Assembly: GCA_015490435.1 (NCBI GenBank)
Contig: WFXV01000227.1
Span: forward strand, 1 to 6,526
Source: Thermaceae bacterium
GTDB taxonomy: Bacteria > Deinococcota > Deinococci > Deinococcales > Marinithermaceae
DNA: 6,526 bases
Reading direction: 5' to 3'
A program made the position numbers and the translations under genes. Positions within the stretch are counted from its first letter, which is position 1, and every line of letters starts with the position of its first letter. Under the pieces are notes generated by a model that searched no databases, was not told where the DNA came from, and was given only the letters and a program-made list of their open reading frames with translations. Positions 5,074 through 6,526 of this stretch are shown here, piece after piece.

Positions 5074-6060
5074 ATGGAACACCCCCGTCGCTTGCGCATG
5101 ACCCCCGAGATCCGGCGGCTGGTGCGGGAAGTGGTGCTCGAGCCCCGCAACCTGGTCCAGCCCTTCTTCGTCCACCTCGGCAAGGACCCCGAGCCCATCG
5201 CCTCGATGCCCGGCCAGTACCGGCACAGCCTCGAAAGCCTGGTGGAGGCCGCCGGCGAGGCCAGGGAAGCCGGCGTGGGCGGGGTGATCCTCTTCGGGGT
5301 CCTGCCCAAGGAGCAAAAGGACGAGCTCGGCCACGGCGCCTACGACGACGAGGGGGTGGTGCAGCAGGCCCTCCGCCTTTTGAAGCGCCACTACCCTGAC
5401 CTCCTCCTCATCGCCGACACCTGCCTCTGCGAGTACACCGCCCACGGGCACTGCGGCGTCCTGGTCGGCGACCAGGTGGCGAACGACCCCACCCTCGAGC
5501 TCCTGGGCAAGACCGCGGTGAGCCAGGCCCGGGCCGGGGCCGACGTGGTCGCCCCTAGCGCGATGATGGACGGGCAGGTGGCGGCGATCCGCCGGGCCCT
5601 CGACGAGGCCGGCCTCACCCACGTGCCCATCCTCTCCTACGCGGTCAAGTTCGCCTCCGCCTTCTACGGCCCCTTCCGCGACGCCGCCGACAGCGCCCCC
5701 GCCTTCGGCGACCGCAAGAGCTACCAGATGGACCCCGCCGCTGGGGTTTGGGACGCGCTCCGGGAAGCCCGCCTCGACGACGCCGAGGGCGCCGACATGC
5801 TGATGGTGAAGCCCGCCCTCGCCTACCTCGACCTGGTGCACCTGCTCAAGGAGCGCTTCGAAAAACCCGTCGCCGCCTACCTGGTCTCCGGGGAATACAG
5901 CATGATCAAGGCCGCCGCCGAGCGGGGCTGGCTGGACGAGCGGCGGGTGGTGCTCGAAACCCTCACCGGCATCCGCCGGGCCGGCGCCCAGTTCATCCTC
6001 ACCTACCACGCCCTCGAGGCCGCCCGCTGGCTCAACGCGGGGGAAGGTAACGACTCCTGA
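5074..6060 (+). CDS. hemB: Delta-aminolevulinic acid dehydratase (porphobilinogen synthase), zinc type
   Basis: The 328-residue enzyme joins two 5-aminolevulinate molecules into porphobilinogen, the second common step of tetrapyrrole synthesis, in the cytoplasm. The TIM-barrel sequence shows the zinc cysteine site DTCLCEYTAHGHCG (115-128; C117, C119, C127), so it is a zinc-dependent form rather than the Asp/Mg plant-like type. The two active-site lysines are K192 in SYAVKFASAFYGPFRDA (188-204) and K246, which forms the Schiff base in MLMVKPALAYLD (242-253). GDRKSYQMDPA (212-222) and YLVSGEYSMIKAAA (269-282) are also typical. After MDPA the usual N-R-R-E run is replaced by AGVWD with one extra residue. 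ATG 5074 gives the expected N-terminus and has no Shine-Dalgarno; the ATG at 5098 would cut a conserved segment. It diverges from ybaB, and its last 29 bases overlap the opposing transporter gene. Confidence 0.96.
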   Translation: MEHPRRLRMTPEIRRLVREVVLEPRNLVQPFFVHLGKDPEPIASMPGQYRHSLESLVEAAGEAREAGVGGVILFGVLPKEQKDELGHGAYDDEGVVQQALRLLKRHYPDLLLIADTCLCEYTAHGHCGVLVGDQVANDPTLELLGKTAVSQARAGADVVAPSAMMDGQVAAIRRALDEAGLTHVPILSYAVKFASAFYGPFRDAADSAPAFGDRKSYQMDPAAGVWDALREARLDDAEGADMLMVKPALAYLDLVHLLKERFEKPVAAYLVSGEYSMIKAAAERGWLDERRVVLETLTGIRRAGAQFILTYHALEAARWLNAGEGNDS

Positions 6061-6526
6061 GCTTGATCGCGATCAGGTACACCCCCACCAGCGCCACCCC
6101 CATCCCGGCCAGGAAGTAGGTGGGGAGCACCCCGATGCGGTCGGCCACCACGCCGCCGCCCATCACCCCGAGCAGCACCGCGGTGCCGGTTACCGAGCCC
6201 ACCGCCCCGAAGACCCGGGTGACCAGGTGCTTGGGGGTTTCGAGCTGGAGCAGGCTCCGAACCGGGACCAAAAACCCCTGGTTGAAGAGCCCGCTCAGGA
6301 AGTAGGCGGCGACCGCCCAGGGGAAGACCGGCCAAAGCGCCACCGAGGCGATCCCCACCCCGAAGAGCAGGAAGGAGTAGGCGAAGACCCGTTCTCGGTC
6401 GATCCGCCGGGTCCAGACCGGCACCCAGACCGCCCCCAGCACCGCCCCCAGCGCGAGCGCCATCTCGATGGCGCCGTACCCCTCGGAACCGACGTTCAAC
6501 ACCCCGAGCGCCAGCACCACCCCGAG
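6032..6526 (-). CDS. Major facilitator superfamily transporter, C-terminal half (partial)
   Basis: The frame is open from the right window edge (6526) to TGA at 6034-6032 and gives 164 residues with no convincing start, so the N-terminal half is outside the window. The visible part is strongly hydrophobic, with probable membrane helices near residues 17-36, 45-64, 68-86, 106-126 and 136-154. After the second helix of a typical C-terminal six-helix bundle, the basic-rich loop WTRRIDRERVFAY (38-50) separates segments, and GGGVVADRIGVLPTYFLAG (123-141) resembles the closing MFS helices with their ADR-type loop. The GYGAIEMALALGAVLGA stretch (17-33) is like the start of helix 7-8 in drug or solute exporters. 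The substrate cannot be told. The last 29 bases overlap the 3' end of hemB on the opposite strand. Confidence 0.82.
   Translation of the reverse strand, partial: LGVVLALGVLNVGSEGYGAIEMALALGAVLGAVWVPVWTRRIDRERVFAYSFLLFGVGIASVALWPVFPWAVAAYFLSGLFNQGFLVPVRSLLQLETPKHLVTRVFGAVGSVTGTAVLLGVMGGGVVADRIGVLPTYFLAGMGVALVGVYLIAIKLRSRYLPPR

Noticed and set aside
4025..5101. Long plus-strand open frame opposite recR and ybaB
   Set aside because: No family is recognisable. It is antisense to RecR and YbaB, both supported by full motif sets.
5062..6009. Long minus-strand open frame opposite hemB
   Set aside because: It is a shadow of hemB, whose active-site lysines and zinc cysteines are read on the plus strand.
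1..6526. Search by eye for tRNA, rRNA, CRISPR arrays, transposases and attachment sites
   Set aside because: None was found. Genes fill almost the whole window, and the largest gaps (24, 40 and 48 bases) are too small for such elements.

Overview
The window is about 6.5 kb of very GC-rich, densely packed bacterial chromosome. Gene content, Thermus-like protein sequences, frequent GTG/TTG starts and AT-rich -10 boxes only a few bases from start codons suggest the Deinococcus-Thermus phylum. A member of the Thermaceae is most likely; no species is claimed. There are no RNA genes, insertion sequences, CRISPR arrays or phage genes, and no gene-free stretch longer than about 50 bases.

Layout from left to right. 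(1) Minus strand, 1-783, running off the left edge: a membrane protein combining a degenerate prolipoprotein diacylglyceryl transferase (Lgt)-like half with a TlpA-type thioredoxin domain. It follows pilC/gspF (824-2044, minus), an inner-membrane platform protein of type IV pili or type II secretion. (2) A 24-base divergent intergenic region with a symmetrical AT-rich core separates pilC from a plus-strand pair: the tRNA t6A-pathway enzyme TsaC (2069-2653) and the condensin-associated ScpB (2650-3159), overlapping at TTGA. (3) A five-gene minus-strand operon is transcribed from about 5036 down to 3156: ybaB/ebfC, recR, two different roadblock/LC7 proteins, and a DUF3467 protein. It starts at a perfect TATAAT box. 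Most junctions overlap by 4 bases or are separated by 3-6 bases, so translation is probably coupled. (4) hemB (5074-6060, plus), a zinc-type porphobilinogen synthase, diverges from ybaB. (5) The C-terminal half of a major facilitator superfamily transporter (6032-6526, minus) overlaps the hemB 3' end tail to tail by 29 bases and runs off the right edge.

Most genes are housekeeping: pilus/competence assembly, tRNA modification, chromosome segregation, recombinational repair and haem synthesis. The least understood parts are the roadblock-roadblock-DUF3467 group attached to ybaB-recR with no Ras-like GTPase nearby, and the Lgt-like/thioredoxin hybrid whose Lgt half lacks its catalytic histidine. 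Both may be conserved in relatives; this cannot be tested from the sequence alone. I see no clearly new defence or mobile system.
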